A DNA stretch of 64,000 bases from an uncultured Spirochaetaceae bacterium (GTDB lineage Bacteria > Spirochaetota > Spirochaetia > Sphaerochaetales > Sphaerochaetaceae), in the NCBI GenBank assembly GCA_944390015.1, contig CALXOL010000012.1, forward strand, positions 20,189 to 84,188, given 5' to 3'. Position 1 is the first letter of the stretch; each line of letters starts with the position of its first letter. This document shows positions 51,673 to 60,247 of the stretch, one piece after another. Both the position numbers and the translations under genes were made by a program. The notes below the pieces were generated by a model that made no database searches, had not been told where the DNA came from, and was given only the letters and a program-made list of their open reading frames with translations.

Positions 51673-52392
51673 TTAGTCCATCCGCCTAATCAAAATATCG
51701 TTCCTGATTTCAAAGACGCTTGCGTCACTGTAATCAGATGCCCCTATCGTAGAAAGACAAGAGGCGATAAAATGAGGATCTGTCTCCTCACTTACACTCA
51801 GGATGAAATCCTTTTGCTTTCCATAGAAGGAGAGAGTACCGAATCCGCTTCCAGAGGAAAGCTGATATTCCACCCTTCCAACTAAATTTTCATTATATCC
51901 TTTTTCCCCTTGAATTTCCATCAACAATGTTAGCAGAGATGAGAGCTTATTATCAACCTGATAATCAATAATATAAGAGAGCATCTCACTTGTTACAACA
52001 AGGGGAAAATAGTGATCAAACAGGGAGAAAGCATCTCTTTCATCTATTTTCCCAATACCGCTGGATGAGTAGAAGTAGAAATCATTTTTGTCCGTGATTA
52101 TCAAACCCCTCTCATAATCGACGTGAATGATAAAATCCAAAAATCCACGTCTCTCGAAAGAGACATCTGAAACAAATGAAAGACTTTCAATATTGTCTTT
52201 AAGAGAAGAGAAACGAGGGGAGAAATAATTAGAAAATGAGGCTAGATGACCATAATGCCTGATACTTGGAATATCAGCAGAAGATGAGTCATAGGAAATT
52301 GATCCTACTTTAAAGACATCCATAAAAGAAAGGCTGTAAATAACTAAGATGGTTAAGAGAATGGAAAAAATGCTAATCACGTACTTTTTCAT
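51673..52392 (-). CDS. ftsQ: FtsQ/DivIB-like division protein
   Basis: A 239-residue membrane protein with a short cytoplasmic start, one membrane span (residues 4-23), a POTRA-like part (DVFKVGSISYDSS...) and a beta-rich C-terminus. Sequence similarity in this family is low; the call is from topology, length and its place between ftsW and ftsA. It overlaps ftsW by 20 bp and has RBS GAAGGGGAT. It would link FtsL/FtsB and FtsW to the ring. Confidence 0.75.
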   Translation of the reverse strand: MKKYVISIFSILLTILVIYSLSFMDVFKVGSISYDSSSADIPSIRHYGHLASFSNYFSPRFSSLKDNIESLSFVSDVSFERRGFLDFIIHVDYERGLIITDKNDFYFYSSSGIGKIDERDAFSLFDHYFPLVVTSEMLSYIIDYQVDNKLSSLLTLLMEIQGEKGYNENLVGRVEYQLSSGSGFGTLSFYGKQKDFILSVSEETDPHFIASCLSTIGASDYSDASVFEIRNDILIRRMD

Positions 52393-53551
52393 ATCCCCTT
52401 CCCGTTATGTGCATGAACCTATAAAGGAAGGCACATTCTATGATTGTCAAAAAATAACTGAAGCCATCGGCACTGAAGAAAGGCATCTCTATCCCACTTG
52501 CAGGTATGACTGCTGATGCTGCGAGCATGCTTAAAATGGCTTTGAATACGATTAAAAAAGAGAACGAGAGACTTACCTCTGTAATATAATCATCCCCAAG
52601 CTTCCTGCTCCTATGGGCGCATCTGATTCCAAGGAAAAGGAACAGAAAGAAGAAGAGAAGTATCATCATGATTCCAAGAAGCCCTGACTCTTCGGCAACT
52701 ACTGCGAAAATATATTCATCCTCAACGCCTTCAATCTGTCCAAGCTTGTAATACGATGCACCTATTCCCTTGCCGAAAATACCACCTTCAGCTATCGCAG
52801 AGAGGCAGTTTGAGGCACTCAGAGCATCCCTCGTATCCAGATAATACGGCATAAGACGGGAAAAGAGAGTGTCCATATATCGAGGAGAGCTTAATATTAT
52901 GAAGACAGTCAGTGTCAGATTAAAAAGCAGATAGAAGAAAACATACTTTTTATCAAGCCCTGCGGAATAAAATGTAACAGCACATGTAAAAAAGAAAAGT
53001 ATCGCATAACAGAAATTAAAAGAAAAAACCATTATGGCTGTCATTAAAAGGCTAAAGATGAAGAAGAGCACATAGAAATATCCCCTCCCCTCCTTTTCCT
53101 TTATACGTGGCAAAAGAAACGAGAGCATTAAAACAGTGGAGAAAACCATCGCATCTGAACCGTTAAGAGATGGAAATCCAGATAAGAAGCTTTCATCCAA
53201 CAGACTCAATGAACTAAGGAGGTTTATCAAAAGAAGCAGTAATGATAGCGGGAAAGTGAAATAGAAAAGTTTCTCAAGCTTCTTTCGCGGCATGAAAAAC
53301 AGAACCAGAGAGGATATCAGGGCAAAAAAACCGTACGTCACCATCTCGAGTAGATAATGATAATGTGCATACCCTTCACGCAGTGCCGCATCATAACTCG
53401 CACTATATGCCATTATGAGGCCAAAGAGAGTCAGGATCGCAACAACACAGAGAAAAGTAAAAGGACTTAAAGAGCCTGAAAGCTCCTGGTCCTGATAATC
53501 CCTGAGTGTAAAATCATCGTAATCCTTCGTATATTCTTCTCTCATAAGCAT
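52373..53551 (-). CDS. ftsW: FtsW-type SEDS glycosyltransferase
   Basis: A 392-residue protein with ten membrane segments of the SEDS family: IMAYSASYDAALREGYAHYHYLL, GGIFGKGIGASYYKLGQIEGVEDEYIFAVVAEESGLLG (the large loop with catalytic Asp in DEYIF) and IPASGIEMPFFSADGFSY near the end. It polymerises septal glycan with a class B PBP. A partner ftsI is missing from this cluster. Confidence 0.95.
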   Translation of the reverse strand: MLMREEYTKDYDDFTLRDYQDQELSGSLSPFTFLCVVAILTLFGLIMAYSASYDAALREGYAHYHYLLEMVTYGFFALISSLVLFFMPRKKLEKLFYFTFPLSLLLLLINLLSSLSLLDESFLSGFPSLNGSDAMVFSTVLMLSFLLPRIKEKEGRGYFYVLFFIFSLLMTAIMVFSFNFCYAILFFFTCAVTFYSAGLDKKYVFFYLLFNLTLTVFIILSSPRYMDTLFSRLMPYYLDTRDALSASNCLSAIAEGGIFGKGIGASYYKLGQIEGVEDEYIFAVVAEESGLLGIMMILLFFFLFLFLGIRCAHRSRKLGDDYITEVSLSFSFLIVFKAILSMLAASAVIPASGIEMPFFSADGFSYFLTIIECAFLYRFMHITGRGYEKVRD

Positions 53552-53602
53552 AAAGTAACATAAATGCCCATAAAATGGGCACTTTAAAAAGAAAAATTCT
53601 TT

Positions 53603-53881
53603 TTAATTTATCGTTGATAGCCTTAGCGATAACTCATTAACCGAAGCAAGAGTGACGCTCTCTTCCCTTCTTGCCTCTCTTTCTGCCATGCTCAGCCTTA
53701 TTCTCCTCTCTTCCTGATCAAGTTCACTTAGAGCAATCTGATCATTTCTGATTTTCATTTCAAGGCTGTGATTCACACCAATCTGCCAAAGAGGTATGAA
53801 CAATGTAAAGAATATAAAGACGAAAGCCGCTATTATCATGGCTTTTTCTTTCAAATCGAATCTAAATGTACTCTCTCTCAT
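53603..53881 (-). CDS. ftsL: FtsL-like division protein
   Basis: A 92-residue protein with cytoplasmic N-terminus (MRESTFRFDLKEK), one membrane span (residues 13-33) and a coiled-coil (MKIRNDQIALSELDQEERRIRLSM...). This is the FtsL/DivIC topology. The ATG overlaps the rsmH stop as ATGA. Sequence identity in this family is weak, so this rests on order and topology. Confidence 0.75.
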   Translation of the reverse strand: MRESTFRFDLKEKAMIIAAFVFIFFTLFIPLWQIGVNHSLEMKIRNDQIALSELDQEERRIRLSMAEREARREESVTLASVNELSLRLSTIN

Positions 53882-54771
53882 ATCTTCTCAACCACCCTTA
53901 GTTTCGCACTACGTGAAGGAGCGTTCTCCTTCTCTTCCTCGGCAGAGGGAACTACCGGCTTCTTGGTTATTATCCTGATCTGGGAATCAGGACGGGCCTC
54001 TTCCTCCTTGAAAGTCCATTTGACAATCCTGTCTTCAAGGCTGTGGAAGGTTATAACACCGATGCGCCCTCCCTTCTTAAGCACTCTGATTGCATCAAGA
54101 AGTGCCGGCTTTATCCTATCCAGTTCACCGTTAACTTCAATTCTCAAGGCCTGGAAAGTCCTCGTTGCCGGGCTTATCCTTCCATACCTGTATTCTTTTG
54201 GAACAGCATGGAATATGATATCCTCCGCCCGCTTGCTAGTCTCAATAGGTCCTTTCTTCCTCTCTTCAACAAAAGCATGCGCTATGCGTCTGGAATAACG
54301 CTCCTCCCCATAACGGTAAATAAGATCCGCCAGATCCTCCTCGCTGTAATTGTTTACGATATCCGCAGCGGAGAAAGAGGCATCCTCGTTCAACCTCATA
54401 TCCAAAGGCTCATCCTTTCTAAAGGAAAAACCCCTTTTACTCTCCTCATAATGGAAAATGGAGATTCCGAGATCGAAGAGAATCCTATCGGCACTTTCGC
54501 TTTCGGCACCCTTAAGATATTCATCGAACCAGGAATTCACGGGAGTAAAACGACCTGGATATATGCTAAGACGCTCTATCGCCTTCTTCTGTATCTCTTT
54601 ATCGCGATCAATGCCGATGACGTGCAGACGGGGAAAGCGTTCAAGGAAAAGGTTGCTATGTCCACCTTCCCCCGTCGTGCAGTCAATCATCACAGCATCT
54701 TCATCCGTACTCAGTGCAAGATATTCCAGTACGCTATCATGAAGCACGGGATAGTGTAATATCTCCATCAC
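53878..54771 (-). CDS. rsmH: 16S rRNA (cytosine-1402-N4)-methyltransferase RsmH
   Basis: A 297-residue SAM-dependent enzyme (formerly MraW): YPVLHDSVLEYL, the glycine-rich DCTTGEGGHSN, DLGISIFHYEESKRGFSFRKDEPLDMRLN and PATRTFQALRIEVNGEL. It methylates C1402 in the decoding centre. It overlaps mraZ by 4 bp and leads the division genes. Confidence 0.97.
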   Translation of the reverse strand: MMEILHYPVLHDSVLEYLALSTDEDAVMIDCTTGEGGHSNLFLERFPRLHVIGIDRDKEIQKKAIERLSIYPGRFTPVNSWFDEYLKGAESESADRILFDLGISIFHYEESKRGFSFRKDEPLDMRLNEDASFSAADIVNNYSEEDLADLIYRYGEERYSRRIAHAFVEERKKGPIETSKRAEDIIFHAVPKEYRYGRISPATRTFQALRIEVNGELDRIKPALLDAIRVLKKGGRIGVITFHSLEDRIVKWTFKEEEARPDSQIRIITKKPVVPSAEEEKENAPSRSAKLRVVEKI

Positions 54772-55220
54772 ATGCTCCTCAGCCTATCAGCCAAACTGGA
54801 CAGACTCTCGCTCTCTTCTTCCATTGCCTTATTATAGATTTCAGAGTTCCAGACTTCTATCGCAAATCCCGTTCCGACCAGAGTGACCTCACTTTTAGTC
54901 AGAATGGAATATTTATCCCTAAGGTTCTGTGGTATGTTGATTCTTCCTGAAGCATCCTGATCGATATATACCGCAGGTGCTATGAGCCGTCTAATTAGAC
55001 TGCGCTTTCCGCTGTCGAACATCGCAGTGTCAGAGGAAAGCACAGCCTGGGAAAACCGATCTTCGAAGTAGGAAGGAGTCATAAGCATCAAATGGTTCTC
55101 ATCAAGACCGGGAAGTACTACCAGCTCCTGGGACTGTAGAGCCTGACGCATGCGGGAAGGAAGTAGAATCCTACCCTTATCGTCAACGTTAGTACTGTAT
55201 ATCCCCGTAATCATCTTCAT
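54768..55220 (-). CDS. mraZ: Transcriptional regulator MraZ
   Basis: A 150-residue protein with two AbrB-like MraZ folds: GIYSTNVDDKGRILLPSRMRQ (first DxKGR) and VYIDQDASGRINIPQNLRDKY (second). In other bacteria MraZ binds GTGG-type repeats before its own gene and controls the division cluster. Three such repeats lie upstream here (55226-55276). It is the first gene of the long mraZ-to-flhF run. Confidence 0.97.
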   Translation of the reverse strand: MKMITGIYSTNVDDKGRILLPSRMRQALQSQELVVLPGLDENHLMLMTPSYFEDRFSQAVLSSDTAMFDSGKRSLIRRLIAPAVYIDQDASGRINIPQNLRDKYSILTKSEVTLVGTGFAIEVWNSEIYNKAMEEESESLSSLADRLRSM

Positions 55221-55225
55221 AAGCT

Positions 55226-55276
55226 CACCACTTTATGGGAAATGCCACCACTTCTTGACACTAACTTACACCAACT
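55226..55276 (-). promoter_or_regulatory. MraZ-box repeats and promoter of the division cluster
   Basis: On the minus strand, AAAGTGGTG (55226-55234), AAGTGGTG (55246-55253) and AGTTGGTG (55269-55276) recur at about 20 and 23 bp spacing, as expected for MraZ binding. A weak promoter, TTGCAA (55286-55291), 17 bp, TAAGTT (55263-55268), overlaps them, so MraZ bound there would block or adjust transcription. Confidence 0.6.
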
Positions 55277-55477
55277 CCCATTCTTTTGCAACAAAAAATT
55301 TAGAATCTTTTTCTTAAGAAATGGAAAATCGAGCTACAATATAATTGTTTTATTTGAATTAATCTTTCTATTATAATGAATTAGTAGGATATTTAACTTT
55401 TTTCTCTTTTTTCTAAATTAAAAATGGGGGATTTTCCCATGATTTTAGAGAAAATGGGATTGTGCAAAAATTGTAAA

Positions 55478-55505
55478 GAAAAAAATGCTCCCATTTCTGA
55501 GAGCA
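55478..55505 (-). terminator. Terminator after the GH57 branching-enzyme gene
   Basis: TGCTCTC and GGGAGCA form a 7-bp stem with one G-U, followed by seven T on the minus strand. The remaining stretch 55292-55477 is AT-rich and shows no gene. Confidence 0.75.
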
Positions 55506-55511
55506 CTCTTC

Positions 55512-57101
55512 TTATTTATCCTGAGGACGGAAGATATTGTAGTCGATATTCGGGAAGATGGCATTCCTCTTTTCCGCTTTTATAAGCCACTCGGTATTAA
55601 CCGTATTCTTACACATCGCAGAGTATACCACATTAAATGATCCTAGATGGTTTCTAAGCCTCTTCTCAGCATATGTCACACTGGTATTGTCATGCATTAT
55701 ATAAGGCCAGTCTGAACTCATGGCAAGAAGAACCTCCCTACTCGCCTGATTTAAAAAGCGCCCCTTAAGAGATCCCTGGTCGGGGAAGCGTTCGGTAAGC
55801 TCCTCCATCCTCTCAATCGCCTGATGAATATGCCTGTAAATCCAGACATTTGATCCATCCAGCCATGTATCGGAGAATCCGCCACGGCCCCATGAGCACC
55901 CGTTTATAAAGAGTTTCTCCAACTCTATATCAGGATCTCTGAGGCACTCTGAAGGTGTTACGAGCCTAACAGCATCACCCGAAGCACTCTTTCTGAGAAG
56001 CTGCTCTATGAAGCTGATACCCTCATACCATCTGTGTCCAAAAAGCTCAGCATCATAACAGAGATTGAAAAGTGGATTTTCCAGTCCGAAACTGGAAAGC
56101 ATGATTCCCTTGCGCTGAATATGATAAAGATAGTTATCTACATGAAGAGCGACTTTCTCTTCGGCCTTCTGAGGGTTATATAATTCCTTTTCATCCGTCT
56201 TACCAGTTATCTTATGATATTTAAAACCAGTAAAGACACGAACATCGGGTTCATGGATGTATGGTCTGATGTAATCGAGTGGAAGATCATATCCGATATC
56301 ACGATAGAACTCCCTATAATCAACATCGCAAGGATAACCGCTTGAACTGTTCCAAATTAGACTTGTAATGCTCCAGTCGCGTACGAATCCAACGACCCCG
56401 CTTGGAAGCTCTATTGGGCGATAACCACCACCAACGCTCTTATCCCTACTGGATATTACCGAGTGACTTGGCAGCTGGCAATACTTAATGCCGTAACGCT
56501 TGAGAGTATCATCCAAGCCCGGATAATAGCCACACTCAGGAAGCCAGAATCCAGCGGGACGGAATCCAAAAACCTCTTGGAAAGTACTTATTCCAAGCGA
56601 TACCTGCGCATTTACAGCCGTCGGATACTCCGCATATAAAGGAAGATATGCATGAGTGGCAGCAGTAGTCATAAGCTCTATTCTGCCATTTGCATTAAGC
56701 TTTTTGAGAACAGGTATTATGCTGCACCCGTTCTCTTCATAGAATTTCCAGTTATTCTCGAGTTTTTCAAGGTACGCTGATGCAAGACGAAGCGTATCCT
56801 TCTCCCCTTTCAGGCGCTGGATCTCCTTTCTTCCAAGCTCCATGTGAAGACGCATGTAATTGGCAAAACGTTCATTGAGTGCGCTATCGGTAAGCATTGT
56901 CAGAAGCGTTGGGGAGAAACAGAATGTCAGTTTGAAATCCAAACCTTCCTCATCAAGCCTGTCCATGAGGGAAAGCAAAGGAATATAACTTTCATTGAGG
57001 GACTCAAAAAGCCAGTCTTCCTCTAAAAAACGTGGATACTCAAGATGCCTGACGTATGGCAGATGGGCATGTAAAATCAGATTTACCCTATTATTACTCA
57101 T
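55512..57101 (-). CDS. GH57 1,4-alpha-glucan branching enzyme-type protein (DUF1957)
   Basis: A 529-residue GH57 protein. Catalytic-barrel motifs: LILHAHLPYVRH, FWLPECGYYPG (nucleophile Glu) and YDAELFGHRWYEG (acid/base Asp), with the C-terminal helical DUF1957 region and WGRGGFSDTWLDGSNVW. GH57 branching enzymes transfer alpha-1,4 chain ends to form 1,6 branches in glycogen. Start 57101 follows GGGAGGGAATA and overlaps the DUF4912 gene stop by 8 bp. It probably acts with the DUF4912 protein on storage glucan. Confidence 0.87.
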   Translation of the reverse strand: MSNNRVNLILHAHLPYVRHLEYPRFLEEDWLFESLNESYIPLLSLMDRLDEEGLDFKLTFCFSPTLLTMLTDSALNERFANYMRLHMELGRKEIQRLKGEKDTLRLASAYLEKLENNWKFYEENGCSIIPVLKKLNANGRIELMTTAATHAYLPLYAEYPTAVNAQVSLGISTFQEVFGFRPAGFWLPECGYYPGLDDTLKRYGIKYCQLPSHSVISSRDKSVGGGYRPIELPSGVVGFVRDWSITSLIWNSSSGYPCDVDYREFYRDIGYDLPLDYIRPYIHEPDVRVFTGFKYHKITGKTDEKELYNPQKAEEKVALHVDNYLYHIQRKGIMLSSFGLENPLFNLCYDAELFGHRWYEGISFIEQLLRKSASGDAVRLVTPSECLRDPDIELEKLFINGCSWGRGGFSDTWLDGSNVWIYRHIHQAIERMEELTERFPDQGSLKGRFLNQASREVLLAMSSDWPYIMHDNTSVTYAEKRLRNHLGSFNVVYSAMCKNTVNTEWLIKAEKRNAIFPNIDYNIFRPQDK

Positions 57102-57798
57102 TATTCCCTCCCTCTGCGATCTCCAGGATCTCATCGAGCAAAGAGTTCTCTGCAACATGACCCTCTTTTGACGTAAGCAATGACAGATAAATCTTGAAAA
57201 GGTTATCGTTATCCTTTATCTCATCCCTGTGCTCAAGCCAATAGGACTCTATGAGCTTGATGCTTGCCGAGTGTGCTAGTTCCAAGTCCTCATCCCCCAT
57301 CTCAACAATAAGTGAGACATAACACTCACCACCATCGGAGTGAAGACTTATTGTCCACTCAGTATCCTCAATGGAGATAGGAATATCGAAACTTTCCTTC
57401 TTTCCATTCTTGATTACATTAGTCCTGAGTTTCAGCTCTTTTTTCCCCTGCTCTTCGAGGCGTGACAAGTCCTGAGGAGAGATTCCCCAGTAACAGTAAG
57501 CCCAGTTTGGATTCTTATAAAGCAGATGGATTTCAGTATTAGGATAGCTCTGAGGAAGCTCCTCCACCCCAGGAAGCTCAACGACATCCTTATCGATTTC
57601 CCTGTAATCAGTGATTCCAAAAAGGAAACGCCTGTTCAGGTCTGATCTCTCAACGATGTCATCATCCTCTTCATAGATTTCACGCAGGATCTGAATCAAC
57701 TCATCCCTTGAAAGGGTATCATAATCCTCTATGCCTTCTTCCTGAGCGATGTTCCTCAATTCCTGTGTTGATAATGAATCTATCTTAATTAAAATCAT
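57094..57798 (-). CDS. DUF4912 protein with N-terminal SAP/Rho-N-like motif
   Basis: A 234-residue protein. Residues 6-45 (LSTQELRNIAQEEGIEDYDTLSRDELIQILRE) form a SAP or Rho-N helix-extended-helix fold usually involved in nucleic acid or protein binding. Residues 85-200 match DUF4912, with NPNWAYCYWGISPQDLSRLE, a beta-sandwich seen beside GH57 and branching enzymes in spirochaetes and others. Its function is unproven; it may be a glucan-binding accessory. It heads the operon with the GH57 gene. Confidence 0.82.
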   Translation of the reverse strand: MILIKIDSLSTQELRNIAQEEGIEDYDTLSRDELIQILREIYEEDDDIVERSDLNRRFLFGITDYREIDKDVVELPGVEELPQSYPNTEIHLLYKNPNWAYCYWGISPQDLSRLEEQGKKELKLRTNVIKNGKKESFDIPISIEDTEWTISLHSDGGECYVSLIVEMGDEDLELAHSASIKLIESYWLEHRDEIKDNDNLFKIYLSLLTSKEGHVAENSLLDEILEIAEGGNNE

Positions 57799-57821
57799 GT
57801 AGAGTCCCTTTGCTATTGTTA

Positions 57822-57851
57822 AATTTACCGAAATAAAGCGTATTTAGTCAA
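57822..57851 (-). promoter_or_regulatory. Candidate promoter of the DUF4912-GH57 operon
   Basis: Minus strand TTGACT (57846-57851), 18 bp, TAAATT (57822-57827), about 24 bp before the ATG. Confidence 0.45.
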
Positions 57852-57937
57852 GTTTACATGTGCTAAGCGGCATTATTAATGCTTAAAGTCTAAAATTCGC
57901 TTTTAAATAAAGTAATTTATGGTAAAATTTCTCTGAA

Positions 57938-60247
57938 ATGAACAGTAAGAACAGATTAGACCTATGTCTCCATGCACATTTTTTCCAGCCGCAGCGGGAG
58001 AACCCGCTTACCGGAATTATCGGGAGACAGGAATCCGCTTCTCCTTACATAAACTGGAATGAGAAGATATATAGTGACTGCTACAGTGCGAACGCACACT
58101 CCAGATACCTCAACGAATATGGAAAGATAAAAAGCATAACGAACAACTATGAGCATCTTTCCTTTGATTTCGGCCCGACTCTTCTGCACTGGATAGAGAA
58201 ATACCATTATTCCACATATGAGCTCATACTTGATGCGGACAGGCTCTCAAAAGAGCGGCTCGGACATGGAAACGCCATAGCTCATCCGTTTAATCATACG
58301 ATCCTTGCACTTGAAAGCGCTGAGGATCAGAAGGTTCAGATTGACTGGGGAGTAACCGATTTCAGCGCACGATTCAAACGCGATCCTGAAGGTATCTGGC
58401 TTCCTGAGGCTGCGATAAACCCTGATGTCATAGACAGTGTCGCCGAGTTCGGCATCAAATTCGTAATCATATCTCCGCGCCAGTGCAAGAGAATCGGGAA
58501 TAAAAACTATAAGGATGGAATTGATGTCCCGACCGATAGGCCTTTTATCATCGAAGGCAGAAAAGGTCGTAGGATAGCATGCTTCTTCTACAATAAGAAG
58601 ATAGCGGACGATATATCCTTTAACCACATTCTTACCAGTGCCGATAACCTCTATCATGCACTCTTGAATGAAAAGAACAAAGGCTCTAATTTCATTCAGA
58701 GCGCTACGGATGGTGAGATATACGGTCATTATGAGCCTTATGCCGACATGGCGCTCTCAGCACTTATAAAGAAGATTGAGCAAAGAGATGATTTTAACAT
58801 CACCAATTATGCCACATTCCTTGAAAATCATGAAGCAAATGAAATTGCTGAGCTTTATCGTGGTTCTGACGGTATCGGTTCTTCTTGGTCTGCCGTGGAT
58901 GGCCTGGAGAGATGGTATAAGAAGATAGAGCAGAACAATGTCTCTGCAGAGAGCCTTCAGCTATGGCGCATGGGGCTTAGAACAGCGCTTAACCGGCTGA
59001 TAATCAAAGAAAAGGAAGTGTTCAATAAGGAAGTCAATAACATCTTTAAAGGAAAGATAAGCGCACATGAATTACTGCATCTTGCGGCTCGTACAATAAC
59101 AAGAAACGAGAGCATGGAGGACTTCCTCATGCGTCTACATGGACACTATGACTTTGATAAGGAAAAAGACGGGAATGTGACGGCGATCATCAGTGCGATG
59201 ATGATGAACAAGATCAGCCTTAATTCATCCGGTTTCTTCTTCTCGGACGTAAGTGAGCTTGATCCAAGGCAGAACATAAGATACGCCCTTTATTCAATCG
59301 AGCTTTTGCAACCCTATTGCGACGGAGACCTTCTCTTACCGTTTTTATCGGATCTGAGAAAAGTAAAAAGCTCTTCAAACATCAATATCAACGCAATGGA
59401 TATCGCATGCGAGGAATTAAAAGGACTTAAGGGGGATACGGAGGCGGCAATCGCATTCTATCTGAATTTCTCATTCGCACGACCGCTCGATACTCTGGAG
59501 CAATATGGAAAATTCCGCCTTAAATCCTTTGAAAGGAATGGAAATAAGACACGAGTGTCCATATGGGATATGAGGCTTCTGAGGAAGTATGAATACGAGA
59601 TAGTCTCACTTTCAACCATTGAGTGGGGTATCGATTTATATCTTACCGTTAGAGAAGATAACCAATCAATTGCAAAGCATTACAGGATATTCAGTAAGGA
59701 TATCCCGGAGTATCTGACAATCCTCACCTCTAGCTGGATAGACACCAAGCTCAATGAGGTCACGTACAATGAAAGTGCCAGCCTCATAAGAAATCTTTAT
59801 AACTTCGCACTGCTGGCGAAGAACAACAGCTATCTTCCTCTTTTAACAGAAACAAGGGAGAATCTGGGACTGGCGCAGAAAATCATAAAATCCTCATTCG
59901 CAGTCTCCCTTAAGACGGAGATGGAGGAAGGAGAGAGAATCCGCCTTGACACACTCATAGAGTTCGTTACCCGTAACGGGGATGATGATGAGAGGGGAAC
60001 CCTGATGGCCCTATTCTCATCATTTATGGATAAGATGGCGGAAAGCATTCATAATGAGGGGCTTAGAAAAGAGAACGCTAGAAACCTCATCGGAGCGTTA
60101 AGACTTGTACGGAGAAACGGCTATGAACCCGATACGACTACGGCTCAGAATGAGGTCTACCCTTATTACACAGGCAAGAAGACAATGGATGAGAGGATAA
60201 CAGAGAGTCAGAGGGAAGAGATATTCGCTGATTTAAACTTCGAGTAG
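57938..60247 (+). CDS. GH57-family DUF3536 protein
   Basis: A 769-residue protein with a GH57 N-terminal barrel: LCLHAHFFQPQRENPLTG, GIWLPEAAINPDV (likely nucleophile Glu), and ATDGEIYGHYEP (likely acid/base Asp), and a large C-terminal DUF3536 region of mixed fold. It is divergent from the DUF4912-GH57 operon, suggesting a coupled role in alpha-glucan metabolism, but its substrate is unknown. TAAAAT lies 9 bases before the ATG with no Shine-Dalgarno, so a very short leader is likely. Its stop overlaps recN convergently by 15 bp. Confidence 0.85.
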   Translation: MNSKNRLDLCLHAHFFQPQRENPLTGIIGRQESASPYINWNEKIYSDCYSANAHSRYLNEYGKIKSITNNYEHLSFDFGPTLLHWIEKYHYSTYELILDADRLSKERLGHGNAIAHPFNHTILALESAEDQKVQIDWGVTDFSARFKRDPEGIWLPEAAINPDVIDSVAEFGIKFVIISPRQCKRIGNKNYKDGIDVPTDRPFIIEGRKGRRIACFFYNKKIADDISFNHILTSADNLYHALLNEKNKGSNFIQSATDGEIYGHYEPYADMALSALIKKIEQRDDFNITNYATFLENHEANEIAELYRGSDGIGSSWSAVDGLERWYKKIEQNNVSAESLQLWRMGLRTALNRLIIKEKEVFNKEVNNIFKGKISAHELLHLAARTITRNESMEDFLMRLHGHYDFDKEKDGNVTAIISAMMMNKISLNSSGFFFSDVSELDPRQNIRYALYSIELLQPYCDGDLLLPFLSDLRKVKSSSNININAMDIACEELKGLKGDTEAAIAFYLNFSFARPLDTLEQYGKFRLKSFERNGNKTRVSIWDMRLLRKYEYEIVSLSTIEWGIDLYLTVREDNQSIAKHYRIFSKDIPEYLTILTSSWIDTKLNEVTYNESASLIRNLYNFALLAKNNSYLPLLTETRENLGLAQKIIKSSFAVSLKTEMEEGERIRLDTLIEFVTRNGDDDERGTLMALFSSFMDKMAESIHNEGLRKENARNLIGALRLVRRNGYEPDTTTAQNEVYPYYTGKKTMDERITESQREEIFADLNFE

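Noticed and set aside
54043..54759. 238-codon plus-strand frame
   Set aside because: It is antisense to rsmH, whose motifs are clear.
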